Under the pieces are notes generated by a model, which was not told the origin of the DNA, did not search any database, and worked only from the letters and a program-made list of their open reading frames with translations. A stretch of DNA of 64,000 nt from JACKII01 sp965202745. GTDB taxonomy: Bacteria > Pseudomonadota > Alphaproteobacteria > Bin95. Positions 31,723 to 40,812 of this stretch are shown here, in pieces. Each line of letters opens with the position of its first letter. Positions within the stretch are counted from its first letter, which is position 1. A program made the translations under genes and the position numbers. The stretch spans positions 334,864-398,863 of the forward strand of contig CBDBCB010000017.1 in assembly GCA_965202745.1 (NCBI GenBank), written 5' to 3'.

Positions 31723-32526
31723 ATGCCTGCCGATCTGCCCGACTGCCAGCACTTCCTGCTGGAGCGTGACCGCGACTGGCTCACCATCTGGTTCAACCGG
31801 CCCGCCGCACGCAACGCGCTCAGCGAGGTCTCGGCGGAGCTGGGTGCGGTGGTGGCCATGGTCAGGGAGGACCGCTCGATCCGCGGCGTCACCATCCGCG
31901 GCAAGGGCAGGGTATTCTGCTCAGGCGGCGACATCAAGGGCTTCCAGAGCATCTTCCAGGGCGAGCAGTCGGACATGGACAGCGTCGCGGCCAGCAATGC
32001 CGGCACCGGCGAGTTGTTCAACCAGCTTAACACCCTGCCGCAGGTGGTGGCGCTGGTGCATGGCGCGGCGGTCGCGGGCGGCTTCGGGCTCGCCTGCTGC
32101 GCCGACATCGTCGTGGTGACGAAGGACGCGCTCTTCACCATGACGGAGACCCAGATAGGCATCGTACCCGCCCAGATCGCGCCCTTCGTCATCGCGCGGA
32201 TCGGCCTGCCCGCCGCCCGCCGCCTGATGCTGACCGGCGGCCGCTTCCGGGGGCGGGAGGCGGAGAAGCTGGGCCTCGCCGACTATGTGGTCTCCAACGA
32301 GACGGCCATGGGCGCGACCGAGCTGGAAATCCGCACCGGCGTGCGCTCGTGCAGTCCGGCGGCCAATGCGGAGACCAAGAAGCTCATCATGAGCATGCCC
32401 GGCATGACGGCGGAGGAAGCGCGCACGGCCGGCGGCTATGCCTTCGCCCGCTGCATGATGAGCGAGAAAGGCCGCAAGGGCGTCGCCAGCTTCATCGAGA
32501 AGCGCGAGCCGAACTGGGCGGAGTAG
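31723..32526 (+). CDS. Enoyl-CoA hydratase/isomerase family protein
   Basis: An intact 267-residue crotonase. Oxyanion-hole elements are VFCSGGDIKGF (about residue 64-74) and HGAAVAGGFGLACCAD (about 112-127); the helix with MTETQIGIVPAQIAPFV keeps Glu and Gln near the usual catalytic positions. The C-terminus ends SFIEKREPNW as in many hydratases. The ATG lies just behind the debris of the dehydrogenase gene, so it was probably co-transcribed with it. Double-bond substrate unknown. Confidence 0.86.
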   Translation: MPADLPDCQHFLLERDRDWLTIWFNRPAARNALSEVSAELGAVVAMVREDRSIRGVTIRGKGRVFCSGGDIKGFQSIFQGEQSDMDSVAASNAGTGELFNQLNTLPQVVALVHGAAVAGGFGLACCADIVVVTKDALFTMTETQIGIVPAQIAPFVIARIGLPAARRLMLTGGRFRGREAEKLGLADYVVSNETAMGATELEIRTGVRSCSPAANAETKKLIMSMPGMTAEEARTAGGYAFARCMMSEKGRKGVASFIEKREPNWAE

Positions 32527-32633
32527 GTCCGGATGCTAAGAATGGGCGCTGAAAACATGTGCTGAACAGTGCCTATTCTCTCCCCAGGCAAAGTGCGGTA
32601 GAATTGGCACTAAAGTTTAACGGAGGAACCACC

Positions 32634-33566
32634 ATGGCCCTCGAAATACGTCAGTTGCACCACCACCCCGAGTTCAATGGCCGCTTCGCCGGCGAGGTCT
32701 CGGGCGTGGACCTGACCAAGCCGCTGACGCCTGAAGAAGCCGCCGCCATCGAGGCGGGCATGGACGAGTACGGCGTGCTGGTCTTCCACGGCCAGAACAT
32801 CACGGACGAGCAACAGATCGCCTTCTCCAAAAACTTCGGCAAGATGGAGCTGCCGGATAGCAAGTCCAACATCACCAAGGCCGATCAGCGCCGGGTGCGG
32901 GCGGAGATCGCCGACGTCTCCAACCTGGACAAGGACCACAAGCCGTTCGAGCGGGAGGACCGCCGCCGGTTCTTTGGCTTCGGCAACCAGCTTTGGCATT
33001 CCGACAGTTCTTTCCGGGTGATCCCCTCAAAATACTCCATCCTGTCTGCCCGCAGCACGGTGAGCCGCGACGGCAACACGGAGTTTGCGGACATGCGCGC
33101 CGCCTATGATGGTCTCGACAGCTTCGGCAAGGAGGAGGTCGAGGGCCTAATCTGCGAGCACTCGCTGATGTTCTCCCGCGGGCTGCTTGGTTTTTCCGAC
33201 CTAACGGAAGAGAAATTGGCCAACTTCAAGCCGGTGCGCCAGACGCTGGTCCGCGAACATCCGGTGACAGGCCGCAAGTCGCTTTACCTCTCTGCCCATG
33301 CCGGCGGTATCGTCGGCTGGCCCGTGCCGGAAGCACGTTCGCTGCTGCGGGACCTGAACGATCAGGCGACCCATCCGCGATACGTCTACGTGCATGAGTG
33401 GCAACTGCACGACCTGGTCATGTGGGACAACCGCCAGACCATGCACCGCGTGCCCCGCTTCCCGGACCAGACCGAAGCCCGCGACATGCGCCGCACCACC
33501 ATCTCCAGCGGCGTTCAGACCGCCCTGCAAGAAGACCAGACGCCAGCGAGCGTCGCAGCCGAATAA
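32634..33566 (+). CDS. TauD/TfdA-family dioxygenase
   Basis: A 310-residue Fe(II)/2-oxoglutarate dioxygenase. Metal ligands H122-x-D124 in LWHSDSSF and distal His about 271 in WDNRQTMHRVPRF; R282-284 region (DMRRTT) for 2-oxoglutarate. The N-terminus (FAGEVSGVDLTKPL) is typical of the TfdA side of the family. Start 32634 has GGAGGAACC just upstream, which decides it over the open frame beginning 32559. It forms a pair with the next dioxygenase 23 bases downstream. Confidence 0.9.
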   Translation: MALEIRQLHHHPEFNGRFAGEVSGVDLTKPLTPEEAAAIEAGMDEYGVLVFHGQNITDEQQIAFSKNFGKMELPDSKSNITKADQRRVRAEIADVSNLDKDHKPFEREDRRRFFGFGNQLWHSDSSFRVIPSKYSILSARSTVSRDGNTEFADMRAAYDGLDSFGKEEVEGLICEHSLMFSRGLLGFSDLTEEKLANFKPVRQTLVREHPVTGRKSLYLSAHAGGIVGWPVPEARSLLRDLNDQATHPRYVYVHEWQLHDLVMWDNRQTMHRVPRFPDQTEARDMRRTTISSGVQTALQEDQTPASVAAE

Positions 33567-33589
33567 AACAATCCAAAGGAAACAACCCA

Positions 33590-34447
33590 ATGCCTTTAGA
33601 CAGCACCACGAACTACCAGCACATCACCGTGCGCCCCTTTGCCGGCACCATGGGCGCAGAGATCGACGGCGTCGATCTCGCCAACCTCACTGACGAGGTG
33701 TTCGCCGAACTGAAGCAAGCCTGGCTGGAGCAGCAGGTCGTCGTCCTGCGCAACCAGAAGATCACGCCGGAACAGCAGATTGCCTTCGCCCACCGCTTCG
33801 GCGACATCCACCACCATCCCTTTATGCAGGGCATGGACGCCTATCCAGATATTCTGGAGATCGTGAAGGAGCCCAGCGACACCTTCACTTTCGGTTCTGC
33901 CTGGCATACGGACCAGATGTTTAACCCGCAGCCGGCCATGGCCACGATGCTCTATGCGCACGAAACGCCGAGCGCCGGTGGCGACACCATGTTTGCCAAC
34001 ATGCACGGTGCCTATGACGCGCTGTCAGATGGCTTGAAAGAGGCGCTGAAGGACGTGAAGACCTGGTGCGTCGGCGGGAAAAGCGCTGACCGCGGCTCGC
34101 GCTACTCCACCAACACCGCCATGGCGTCGAAAGTGCGCGACCCGGGCAACCTCCAGACCGAGAGCGCACACCCGCTGTTCCGCACCCACCCGGAAACCGG
34201 ACGCAAGGCGCTCTATATCGGCAGCCATGTGAAGTGGCTGGATGGCTTCACTGAGGCCGAGTCTACGCCGCTGGTGCAATACCTGAAAGAGCACGCGATC
34301 CGCCCGGAATTCACCTGCCGCGTGCGCTGGCAGCCCGGTACGCTGACGCTTTGGGACAACCGCTGCGTCCAGCACTACGCCGTGCCCGACTATAACGAGC
34401 GCCGCCGGATGCACCGCATCACCATCAAGGGCGACACACCGTTCTAG
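33590..34447 (+). CDS. TauD/TfdA-family dioxygenase
   Basis: A 285-residue relative of the preceding gene but clearly diverged. H106-x-D108 in AWHTDQMF, distal His about 262 in WDNRCVQHYAVPDY, and the RRRMHR segment for 2-oxoglutarate. GGDTMFANMHGAYDAL is the conserved core. Preceded by AAAGGAAAC; 23 bases from the upstream dioxygenase, so one operon. The two may act on related acids or form a heteromeric set. A strong terminator follows. Confidence 0.9.
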   Translation: MPLDSTTNYQHITVRPFAGTMGAEIDGVDLANLTDEVFAELKQAWLEQQVVVLRNQKITPEQQIAFAHRFGDIHHHPFMQGMDAYPDILEIVKEPSDTFTFGSAWHTDQMFNPQPAMATMLYAHETPSAGGDTMFANMHGAYDALSDGLKEALKDVKTWCVGGKSADRGSRYSTNTAMASKVRDPGNLQTESAHPLFRTHPETGRKALYIGSHVKWLDGFTEAESTPLVQYLKEHAIRPEFTCRVRWQPGTLTLWDNRCVQHYAVPDYNERRRMHRITIKGDTPF

Positions 34448-34483
34448 AGCAGATCCTAATTCAGTTGGATCGGGCGATGCTCT
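34446..34483. repeat. AGAGCA-ended palindromic spacer element
   Basis: Immediately after the dioxygenase stop, AGAGCAGATCC and TGCTCT bracket a short element (AGAGCA ... TGCTCT) of a kind often scattered between genes in alphaproteobacteria. No U-run, so not itself a clear terminator. Confidence 0.4.
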
Positions 34484-34512
34484 AAAAACCGCTCTGCGCG
34501 GTTCGGTTACCG

Positions 34513-34560
34513 GACGGCTAACGATCCCTTGGGTGGGATGGTTGGCCGTCTTTCTGTTTG
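34513..34560 (+). terminator. Rho-independent terminator between convergent genes
   Basis: GACGGCTAACGATCCC pairs with GGGATGGTTGGCCGTC around a six-base loop, followed by TTTCTGTTT. It ends the dioxygenase pair and lies 8 bases from the stop of the convergent cyclase-family gene, so it may serve both strands. Confidence 0.7.
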
Positions 34561-34567
34561 GGTCCCG

Positions 34568-35311
34568 TTAATTGCCAGGGATGTCCGCCACGATACGTAG
34601 CGGGCTGCCGGAGCCGCCTTCGATCTTCATTGGCAGGGCGACGATAGTGGCGCCGGTTGGCGACATGAGTTCCACATGCGCCGCGAAGTCCTTCGACTGA
34701 CCATAGTCGATGTAGGGGGTATCGATGCCGACCGCGCCGATCTTCCGTTCAACCAGCATTGCGGCGGCTTCTGCTGACAGGCCCGGAAAATGCAGCTTCG
34801 GCACGGCATCCGCCCCGCACTCGGCAGTTCCCATATAGGTGGCCGCATCGGGATAGAGCTTTGCCCGGCCCGTGTTCAGGAGGACGATGGCACCTTCCGG
34901 AATCCGGCCATGCGCGGCCTCGAACGCCACAATATCTTCAGTTGAGACCAGATAGTCGACATTCGCGGCGGCCTGCCGAGTGACATCGATCACGCAGCCC
35001 GGTCCTATCATCTGATCAACCGGCACCTGGTCAGCAGTGTGGGCACCCTCGGCGAAATGGATGGGCGAGTCCATATGGGTGCCGCCATGCTCCGCGGCGG
35101 AGAAATTGTAGGCGGAATAGAACCAGCCGCCTTGCGTATGTCCATGGAACACTTCGGTTTTTTGGAACTTCTCGGCGGTTGGCCAGTAGATTGCGTCCTT
35201 GTTGAACGAATGGGTTAGGTCGAGCCATCCTCCTTTCCCCAAATCCTGGGCCATGGCGTGTGTCGCGGTCATCGCAATTGCTGCGCCTAAGATGAATGCA
35301 ATCGGCTTCAT
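34568..35311 (-). CDS. Secreted cyclase-family (PF04199-type) metal hydrolase
   Basis: A 247-residue protein with a clean signal peptide (KPIAFILGAAIAMTATHAMA, cleaved near residue 21) and the cyclase/formamidase-like fold. The metal motif HGGTHMDSPIHF is intact, and DTPYIDYG and the early DLTHSFNKDAIYWP segment are typical. Family members hydrolyse cyclic or formyl amides such as N-formylkynurenine; a periplasmic location is implied here and is not the usual one for kynurenine metabolism. Start 35311 is supported by GGGAGGAAC; the frame is open to 35338. Confidence 0.85.
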   Translation of the reverse strand: MKPIAFILGAAIAMTATHAMAQDLGKGGWLDLTHSFNKDAIYWPTAEKFQKTEVFHGHTQGGWFYSAYNFSAAEHGGTHMDSPIHFAEGAHTADQVPVDQMIGPGCVIDVTRQAAANVDYLVSTEDIVAFEAAHGRIPEGAIVLLNTGRAKLYPDAATYMGTAECGADAVPKLHFPGLSAEAAAMLVERKIGAVGIDTPYIDYGQSKDFAAHVELMSPTGATIVALPMKIEGGSGSPLRIVADIPGN

Positions 35312-35423
35312 GGTACTGTTCCTCCCGGATTTTGGCATTCGAGAGAACTGTAGGAGCTAGGAGCCGCCGGCACTACCGGTTATCGTTCGTTCAGCGACTA
35401 TACAGAAACGAGGGAACGCTCTG

Positions 35424-36034
35424 GTGTCGAACTATGATGGCTACACAACCCTGACCGTAGACCTGCGCGACCATGGCGTGGCGCTGGTCACGCTGAATCG
35501 GCCGGACCGGCTGAATGCCTTCGACGGACAAATGCGGCACGAGAGCAGGGACATGGTGCAAAGCCTCGCGGCGGATGCGGAGGTGCGGGCGGTAGTGCTG
35601 ACAGGCGCGGGCCGGGGCTTCTGTGCGGGTGCGGACCTGGCGGCCGAGGACAAGCGCCTATGGCCGACCGGTCCGGCAGAGCCAACCTTCGCCTGGTGTG
35701 TTGAACTGCTGGAAATGCCGAAACCGACCATCGCCGCGGTGAATGGAGCGGCAGCGGGCGGCGGCCTGGGCCTGGCGTTGCTCTGCGATATCCGCATCTG
35801 CTCCGACAAGGCGCGGCTGATACCGGTCTGGATCAAGCGGGCGATCATGCCGGACGACCTGATTACCTGGACCCTGCCGAAAATGGTCGGCTACACCCGT
35901 GCGATGGAGTGGCTTTACATGGCCGACGACATTCCGCTGGAGGAGGCAAAGGCCGCGGGCGCGAAAGCGAGGACCGGGTCGAGGGCGTGAACGCCTTCCT
36001 GGAAAAGCGCGAGCCGCGGTTTAAGGGGCGGTAA
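35424..36034 (+). pseudogene. Enoyl-CoA hydratase-like gene with internal deletion
   Basis: From GTG 35424 about 178 codons of a crotonase are readable: ALVTLNRPDRLNAFD, GAGRGFCAGADLA, NGAAAGGGLGLALLCDIR, TWTLPKMVGYTRAMEW. After LEEAKAAGAKA (about 35960) the normal C-terminal domain is missing, and the family ending VEGVNAFLEKREPRFKGR appears in another frame up to TAA 36032-36034. Roughly 55 residues have been lost with a frameshift. Two other crotonase/dehydrogenase genes in the window show the same kind of internal deletion. Confidence 0.78.
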
Positions 36035-36172
36035 GCGCTGGATGCATTGCCTGCGCTGAGAACAGCTTCTAGGATTTCCCCATGCCGGTTCTAAATTTTG
36101 ATGATCGGCTGTCTATCCGTGCATTTGTGTTTTTCTTTGTTGCTACCCTCCTACTGGAATAGCCACCATCCT

Positions 36173-37405
36173 ATGACCGCCCCTACCGCTCCCATCGGCT
36201 CCTTGCGTGATGATGCCCGCGTCATCGGTCTGGTAACGTCCGCACACTTTTGCAGCCATTTCTATCAATTGGTGCTGCCATCGCTGTTCGTCTTCATGGT
36301 GGACCATTACGGCTACAGCTACACCCAACTGGGGTTGCTGGTCGGCATGTTCAGCATCATGAGCGCGGTGGCGCAGACGCCGCTCGGCATGCTGGTGGAC
36401 AAGATCGGCGCGCGCTGGCCCCTGATCCTGGCGACGGGCATGCTGGGCGCGACGTTCGTCGGCTACGGCATGATCGGCTCGTATGAGGGCATGATGGTGC
36501 TGGCCGTCATCGGCGGTACGGCGAACGCGGTGTTCCATCCGGCGGACTTCTCGATCCTTGCTGCCAGAGTGCATGAGCGGTGCGTTGGCCGGGCGTTTAG
36601 CTTTCATGCGATCTCCGGCAATATCGGCTGGGCGCTGGCGCCGATCATCATGATCCCGCTCGCCGAATTCTTCGGCCTGGAGATGGCGTTCATTGTGGGT
36701 GGCTGTATTGGATTGGCCGTTGCGTCCGTGTTGCTCCTGCAAGTCAATCACCTGGAAATCGATGCAAACAAGCCCAAGACCGAGCGCAAGGCGGTCGATG
36801 ATCTGCCACCCGAAAAGAAGGGTCTGCGGTTGCTTTTCAGCCGGGCAGCGTTGCTGCTGCTAGGCTTCCAGATCGTCAACTCCATGGCTTTTGGCGGCAT
36901 CAGGAATTTCAGCATTCCGGCGCTGGACGCGATCACATCGATCGATCCGTCGTTTATCGCTATCGCCCTTACCTCCTACCTGATCGGCTCGTCCTTCGGC
37001 AATTTGGCGGGCGGTTTCGCGACGGACTACTACCGCAAGCCGCAGGTGTTGTTCACCGTCAACATCCTGATCATTTCGGCACTAACAGCGTTAATCGGCC
37101 TGGTAGAGATGCCCGCGATCCTAACGATTGCCGTCTTTGCGACGGCTGGCACGCTGAACGGCATGCTGCTGCCGGTGCGCGATCTGCTGGTGCGGGCCGT
37201 CGCGCCTAAGGGGCAGATGGGAACGCTCTACGGCTTCACCTCCTCCGGCCTCAGCCTGGGCAATGCGGTGACGCCCGTGGTCTTTGGCTGGATCATGGAC
37301 AATGGCAATCCGAGTTGGATCTTTTACGCCAGTGCAGTGCTGATGCTGTTGGCCCTCGCGACCTATACTGAGGCGCGCGGTGAAGCGCACAAACCCAACG
37401 CTTAA
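36173..37405 (+). CDS. Major facilitator superfamily transporter
   Basis: An intact 410-residue MFS permease (about twelve membrane segments, central loop around KPKTERKAVDDLPPEKK, residues about 205-225). GMLVDKIGARWPL is the GxxxDR-like loop between helices 2 and 3. FYQLVLPSLFVFMVDHYGYSY and the HPADFSILAARV region resemble fosmidomycin-resistance/sugar-phosphate type MFS proteins. Start 36173 taken as the first Met fitting the family; the frame is open to 36098. It overlaps the next gene. Confidence 0.84.
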   Translation: MTAPTAPIGSLRDDARVIGLVTSAHFCSHFYQLVLPSLFVFMVDHYGYSYTQLGLLVGMFSIMSAVAQTPLGMLVDKIGARWPLILATGMLGATFVGYGMIGSYEGMMVLAVIGGTANAVFHPADFSILAARVHERCVGRAFSFHAISGNIGWALAPIIMIPLAEFFGLEMAFIVGGCIGLAVASVLLLQVNHLEIDANKPKTERKAVDDLPPEKKGLRLLFSRAALLLLGFQIVNSMAFGGIRNFSIPALDAITSIDPSFIAIALTSYLIGSSFGNLAGGFATDYYRKPQVLFTVNILIISALTALIGLVEMPAILTIAVFATAGTLNGMLLPVRDLLVRAVAPKGQMGTLYGFTSSGLSLGNAVTPVVFGWIMDNGNPSWIFYASAVLMLLALATYTEARGEAHKPNA

Positions 37406-38266
37406 GCCCTTCATCATCGCCTACCGCAGCGCCTCCGGCCTCGGGCCGGAGAACACTCTGGCCGCGTTTGCAGCAGCCATTGCATCAGGCGCAGACGGTA
37501 TAGAGTTCGACGTGCATCTGACCGTAGACGGCCACGTGATCATGCATCACGACTATTGCATCAACAGGGAATGGACACGGCTAGACGGCGAGTGGCCAGG
37601 CGAGAGACCGGCCCGGCCATCCGCGACCTGACTTTGGCGGAGGTTCAGGCTTACGATGTAGGCCGCCTGGCACCCGGCAGCGCCTATCACGCCAAGTATC
37701 CCGAGTATGAGCCCATCGATGGTGCCCGCATCCCCACGCTACAGCAGGTGCTCGAATTGGTGGTAGAGCGTGCCCCGGCAGATTTCCAGCTTTGGCTGGA
37801 GTTGAAGCTTGCCCCGCCTGCCATGGAGCAGACCACAGATGCTGTCGATCTGGCGGAAGCCGCACTGGCTTTGATTGCGGGGGCTGGGCTTACAGCGCAC
37901 ACAACGGTTATCAGTTTCTACTGGCCGGCGCTCTATTATGTGCAGCGCGTCCTGCCCGGCATCGAAACCTGCTTTCTGTCAATCCAGCAACCGCGTGAGG
38001 ACAACATTGCGGCGGGCAAGGCGGGCGTACCGCCATGGACAGCGCCGCTGGACGCCCGGGCCTTTGACGGGTCTGTTCCGGCGATAATCAAAGCCGCCGG
38101 GGGCAGTGCCTGGTCGGTCTACTGGCAGGACCTGACATCGGCATTGGTGACAGAGGCCCGTGCGCTGGGCCTGAGCGTTGGCGTCTAGACCATCCGCACG
38201 CGGGAAGAAGCGGAAACCGCCCAGGCGCTCGGCGTGGATGTCATCACAACCGACCGCCCAGACTGA
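37380..38266 (+). pseudogene. Glycerophosphodiester phosphodiesterase, degenerate
   Basis: Recognisable as a GDPD (TIM-barrel; releases glycerol-3-phosphate from deacylated phospholipids): GLGPENTLAAFAAAIASGAD, EFDVHLTVDGHVIMHHD, ARIPTLQQVLEL, LELKL, TTDRPD. Three defects: the catalytic HRG motif reads YRS (both changes are single transitions), the frame shifts near 37600 in a GAGAGA stretch, and TAG 38186-38188 stands where Trp is expected in VGVWT. The C-terminal 26 codons continue in frame to TGA 38264. The gene overlaps the MFS gene by 26 bases. Confidence 0.8.
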
Positions 38267-38278
38267 TTCAGCTGAGCG

Positions 38279-39658
38279 CTACTCCGCAGCTTGGGCCACC
38301 TCGTCTTCCGGGTCGGGTTCCTTGGTCCGCATGGTGACGAATTCTTCGGCCGCGGTCGGGTGGATGCCAATGGTGGCGTCGAACTGGGCCTTGGTCGCAC
38401 CGCACTTGAGTGCGATGCTCAGGCCTTGTGTGATCTCCGCCGAATCATCGCCGATCACGTGGGCACCCAGTACCTTGTCGCTCGCCCGGTCCACAATCAG
38501 CTTCATGAAGCTGTAGTGCTCCCGCTTGGTGATGGTGTGCTTCAGGGGGCGGAAGCGGCTCTTGTAGATATCCACCTTGCCGTATTTGGCGCGCGCCTCT
38601 TCCTCGGTCAGCCCCACGGTGCCGATGGGTGGAGTGGAGAACACGGCAGTTGCGATGTCCTGGTAGATCGGGGCGGTTGGCACCCCGTCAAAGACCGTCT
38701 TCAGGAAGCACATGGCCTCGTGCAAGGCGACGGGCGTCAGGTTCATCCGGTCGGTCACGTCGCCAATGGCGTAAATATTATCGACGCTGGTCTTGGAATA
38801 CTGGTCTACCAGAATTTTGCCGCCCTCGCCGAGCTTCACGCCCGCTTCTTCCAGGCCGATGCCACGCGAGCTTGGGTAGCGGCCGGTGGCATACATGATG
38901 CTATCGGTCTCGATGGTCTCACCATTGTCCAGGTGCGCCCGCAAGCCCGCTGCGATCTTCTCGATCCGCACAATGTTTACGCCGTAGCTAAGCTTAACGC
39001 CGTCGCGTTCCAGCGCCTGGTCCAATTCGCTTGCCAGGTCGTCGTCGAAGCCACGCAGCAGCTTGGAGCGCACCACCATCTCTACCTTGCTGCCGAGCCC
39101 GGCGAACACGCCCGCGAACTCCACCGCGATGTAGCCGCCACCAACTATGAGAATGCGCGGCGGACGCCATTCCAGGTCCAGCGCCTCGTTGGAGGTGATG
39201 GCGTATTCCTTGCCGGGGATGTCTGGCACAAACGGCCAGCCGCCGGTTGCCACCAGGATGGTTTCCGCGGTGAAGGTCTGGTCACCGACCTTGACCGTGT
39301 GGGCGTCCAGCAGACTGCCGCGCGCCTCGTGCACGTCGCATTCCTTCAGCAGGAACTTGTAGATGCCATTGAGGCGGGAAGTCTCCGCGTTCTTGGCGTC
39401 GATCAGCTTTTTCCAGTCATGCCCCGGCGAAACCGGGTCCCAGCCATAGGCGACGGCATCCTGGTAGTCGTGGGAATAGTGCGCTGCATAGACCAGCAGT
39501 TTTTTCGGAATGCAGCCGCGCAGCACACAGGTGCCGCCGACGCGGTTGTCCTCGCAGATGCCGACGCGCTTTCCGGCAGCGGCGACCATGCGGCTGGCCC
39601 GGACACCACCAGAGCCGGCGCCGATCACATACAGGTCATAATCATACTGAGACGCCAT
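38279..39658 (-). CDS. gor: Glutathione-disulfide reductase
   Basis: A 459-residue FAD-dependent disulfide reductase that uses NADPH to reduce glutathione disulfide. FAD site VIGAGSGGVRAS, redox disulfide C44/C49 in GGTCVLRGCIPKKL (the CVxRGC form marks glutathione reductase), NADPH site IVGGGYIAVEFAG followed by VVRSKLLRGF, FAD site 2 YAIGDVTDR, and the dimer-interface His in GIHPTAAEE. Start 39658 has an AGGAG site; the frame extends to 39706. Convergent with the GDPD remnant. Confidence 0.92.
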   Translation of the reverse strand: MASQYDYDLYVIGAGSGGVRASRMVAAAGKRVGICEDNRVGGTCVLRGCIPKKLLVYAAHYSHDYQDAVAYGWDPVSPGHDWKKLIDAKNAETSRLNGIYKFLLKECDVHEARGSLLDAHTVKVGDQTFTAETILVATGGWPFVPDIPGKEYAITSNEALDLEWRPPRILIVGGGYIAVEFAGVFAGLGSKVEMVVRSKLLRGFDDDLASELDQALERDGVKLSYGVNIVRIEKIAAGLRAHLDNGETIETDSIMYATGRYPSSRGIGLEEAGVKLGEGGKILVDQYSKTSVDNIYAIGDVTDRMNLTPVALHEAMCFLKTVFDGVPTAPIYQDIATAVFSTPPIGTVGLTEEEARAKYGKVDIYKSRFRPLKHTITKREHYSFMKLIVDRASDKVLGAHVIGDDSAEITQGLSIALKCGATKAQFDATIGIHPTAAEEFVTMRTKEPDPEDEVAQAAE

Positions 39659-39708
39659 CGCCGGCACTCCTGGTTCTGTGGCGGCCAGCGCCGCGAAGTT
39701 GTTCATAC

Positions 39709-40476
39709 TTATAGGGTTGCGAGCGCTTCGTCCAAGGCCCAGCCGTCGCGAAGGACCTTGGCAGCGGCTGGCGTGTAGCTGCCGTCCTGCTGGTGCAATA
39801 CCGATCCGGCACCCAGCCGGAAGGGGCTTGCATCGCCCTTACGGCAGCGAACGATTACCCGCCTCGCCTCTTTGCCGGTCTTCGGCCAAAGCGGAATGAC
39901 CTCCAGCCCGCCGCGCTGCAACTGCCCGAAACCCGCCAAAATCTCGTCGAGCCTGTCCGCCCGATGCACCAGGTTGACGGTACCGCCCTTGCGGACCAGC
40001 GTCCATGCAGCCCTGAGCCATTGCGCAAGTTGAGCGTTGCCCTCGACAGCCGCGATCCGCCGCAAGCGCTCGGGCGGCGGGGCGGCCCGGTCTGCGGCCA
40101 TATAGGGCGGGTTCATGGCTGCATGATCCAGACTGCCCGGCGTCAATGCCGGCGCAGCGACATCGCCCACCAACACCTGCACACGTGCTTCCAGGCCATT
40201 GGCAACGACATTGGCGCGGGCCAGCTCCACCAGATCGATGGCAAGCTCCAGCCCTACCACCCGGCATTCCTTCAGCCGCTCCGCTAGGCAGAGTGCGACT
40301 GCGCCAGTGCCGCATCCCAGATCCGCCACGCACTCCCCCGGCACGGCCTGCACCGCTGCGGCCAGCAGAACGGGATCGATAGCCACCCGGTAGCCGCCCT
40401 TCGGCTGAGCCAAATTGACCCGCCCACCCAGCAGAGTGTCGTGAGTTAGGCCTTCTGGAAACAAAGCTTCAAGCAT
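39709..40476 (-). CDS. tRNA1(Val) (adenine37-N6)-methyltransferase-like protein
   Basis: A 255-residue class I methyltransferase of the TrmN6/YfiC family. SAM motif ADLGCGTGAVALCLAER (about residues 50-66), acidic motif VVGLELAIDLVELA, and the N6-adenine signature NPPYMA (about 125). Gene order DUF2007 - this gene is conserved in alphaproteobacteria. The start overlaps the DUF2007 stop; an alternative ATG lies at 40491. Modifies A37 of tRNA by family inference. Confidence 0.82.
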   Translation of the reverse strand: MLEALFPEGLTHDTLLGGRVNLAQPKGGYRVAIDPVLLAAAVQAVPGECVADLGCGTGAVALCLAERLKECRVVGLELAIDLVELARANVVANGLEARVQVLVGDVAAPALTPGSLDHAAMNPPYMAADRAAPPPERLRRIAAVEGNAQLAQWLRAAWTLVRKGGTVNLVHRADRLDEILAGFGQLQRGGLEVIPLWPKTGKEARRVIVRCRKGDASPFRLGAGSVLHQQDGSYTPAAAKVLRDGWALDEALATL

Positions 40477-40699
40477 CGTCCGGCTTACCATTCAGGGCGG
40501 CGCGAGCAGTGCGTAGGACCCATTCCGCTCGGCTTTCATCGGCATCTTCCACCATCAAACGCCGCGGAATTGCACCGATACTCCCCTCTGCGATACTATT
40601 GTGAGCATCGAAGACAAACGCATCGATACCTGCTTCGCCCAGAACCGCCTGGGCCCAGGAAAGTTCAACCAGATCGTTCGTTCGTAACACCGGCTTCAC
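40469..40699 (-). CDS. DUF2007 domain protein
   Basis: A 76-residue putative signal-transducing or adaptor protein of the DUF2007 family (KPVLRTNDLVELSWAQAVL, given here as KPVLRTNDLVE and LSWAQAVL; then IGAIPRRLMVEDAD). Start is GTG 40699, with CAAGGGA upstream. It overlaps the methyltransferase gene and is divergent from the prenyl synthase gene. Confidence 0.8.
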   Translation of the reverse strand: MKPVLRTNDLVELSWAQAVLGEAGIDAFVFDAHNSIAEGSIGAIPRRLMVEDADESRAEWVLRTARAALNGKPDDA

Positions 40700-40812
40700 G
40701 ATAGATTGTCCCTTGTGCTTGCAGCGGCATCGGTGATCAGCCATCTGGTCTAGTTGACCAGAGGCGCGCCAGACCTATGGTAGCGTCGTTTCAGTTCTCG
40801 CAAGGGGGCATT

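Noticed and set aside
30423..32192. 589-codon minus-strand open frame
   Set aside because: Antisense shadow of the acyl-CoA dehydrogenase and crotonase genes; no family features and typical GC-rich reverse-frame composition.
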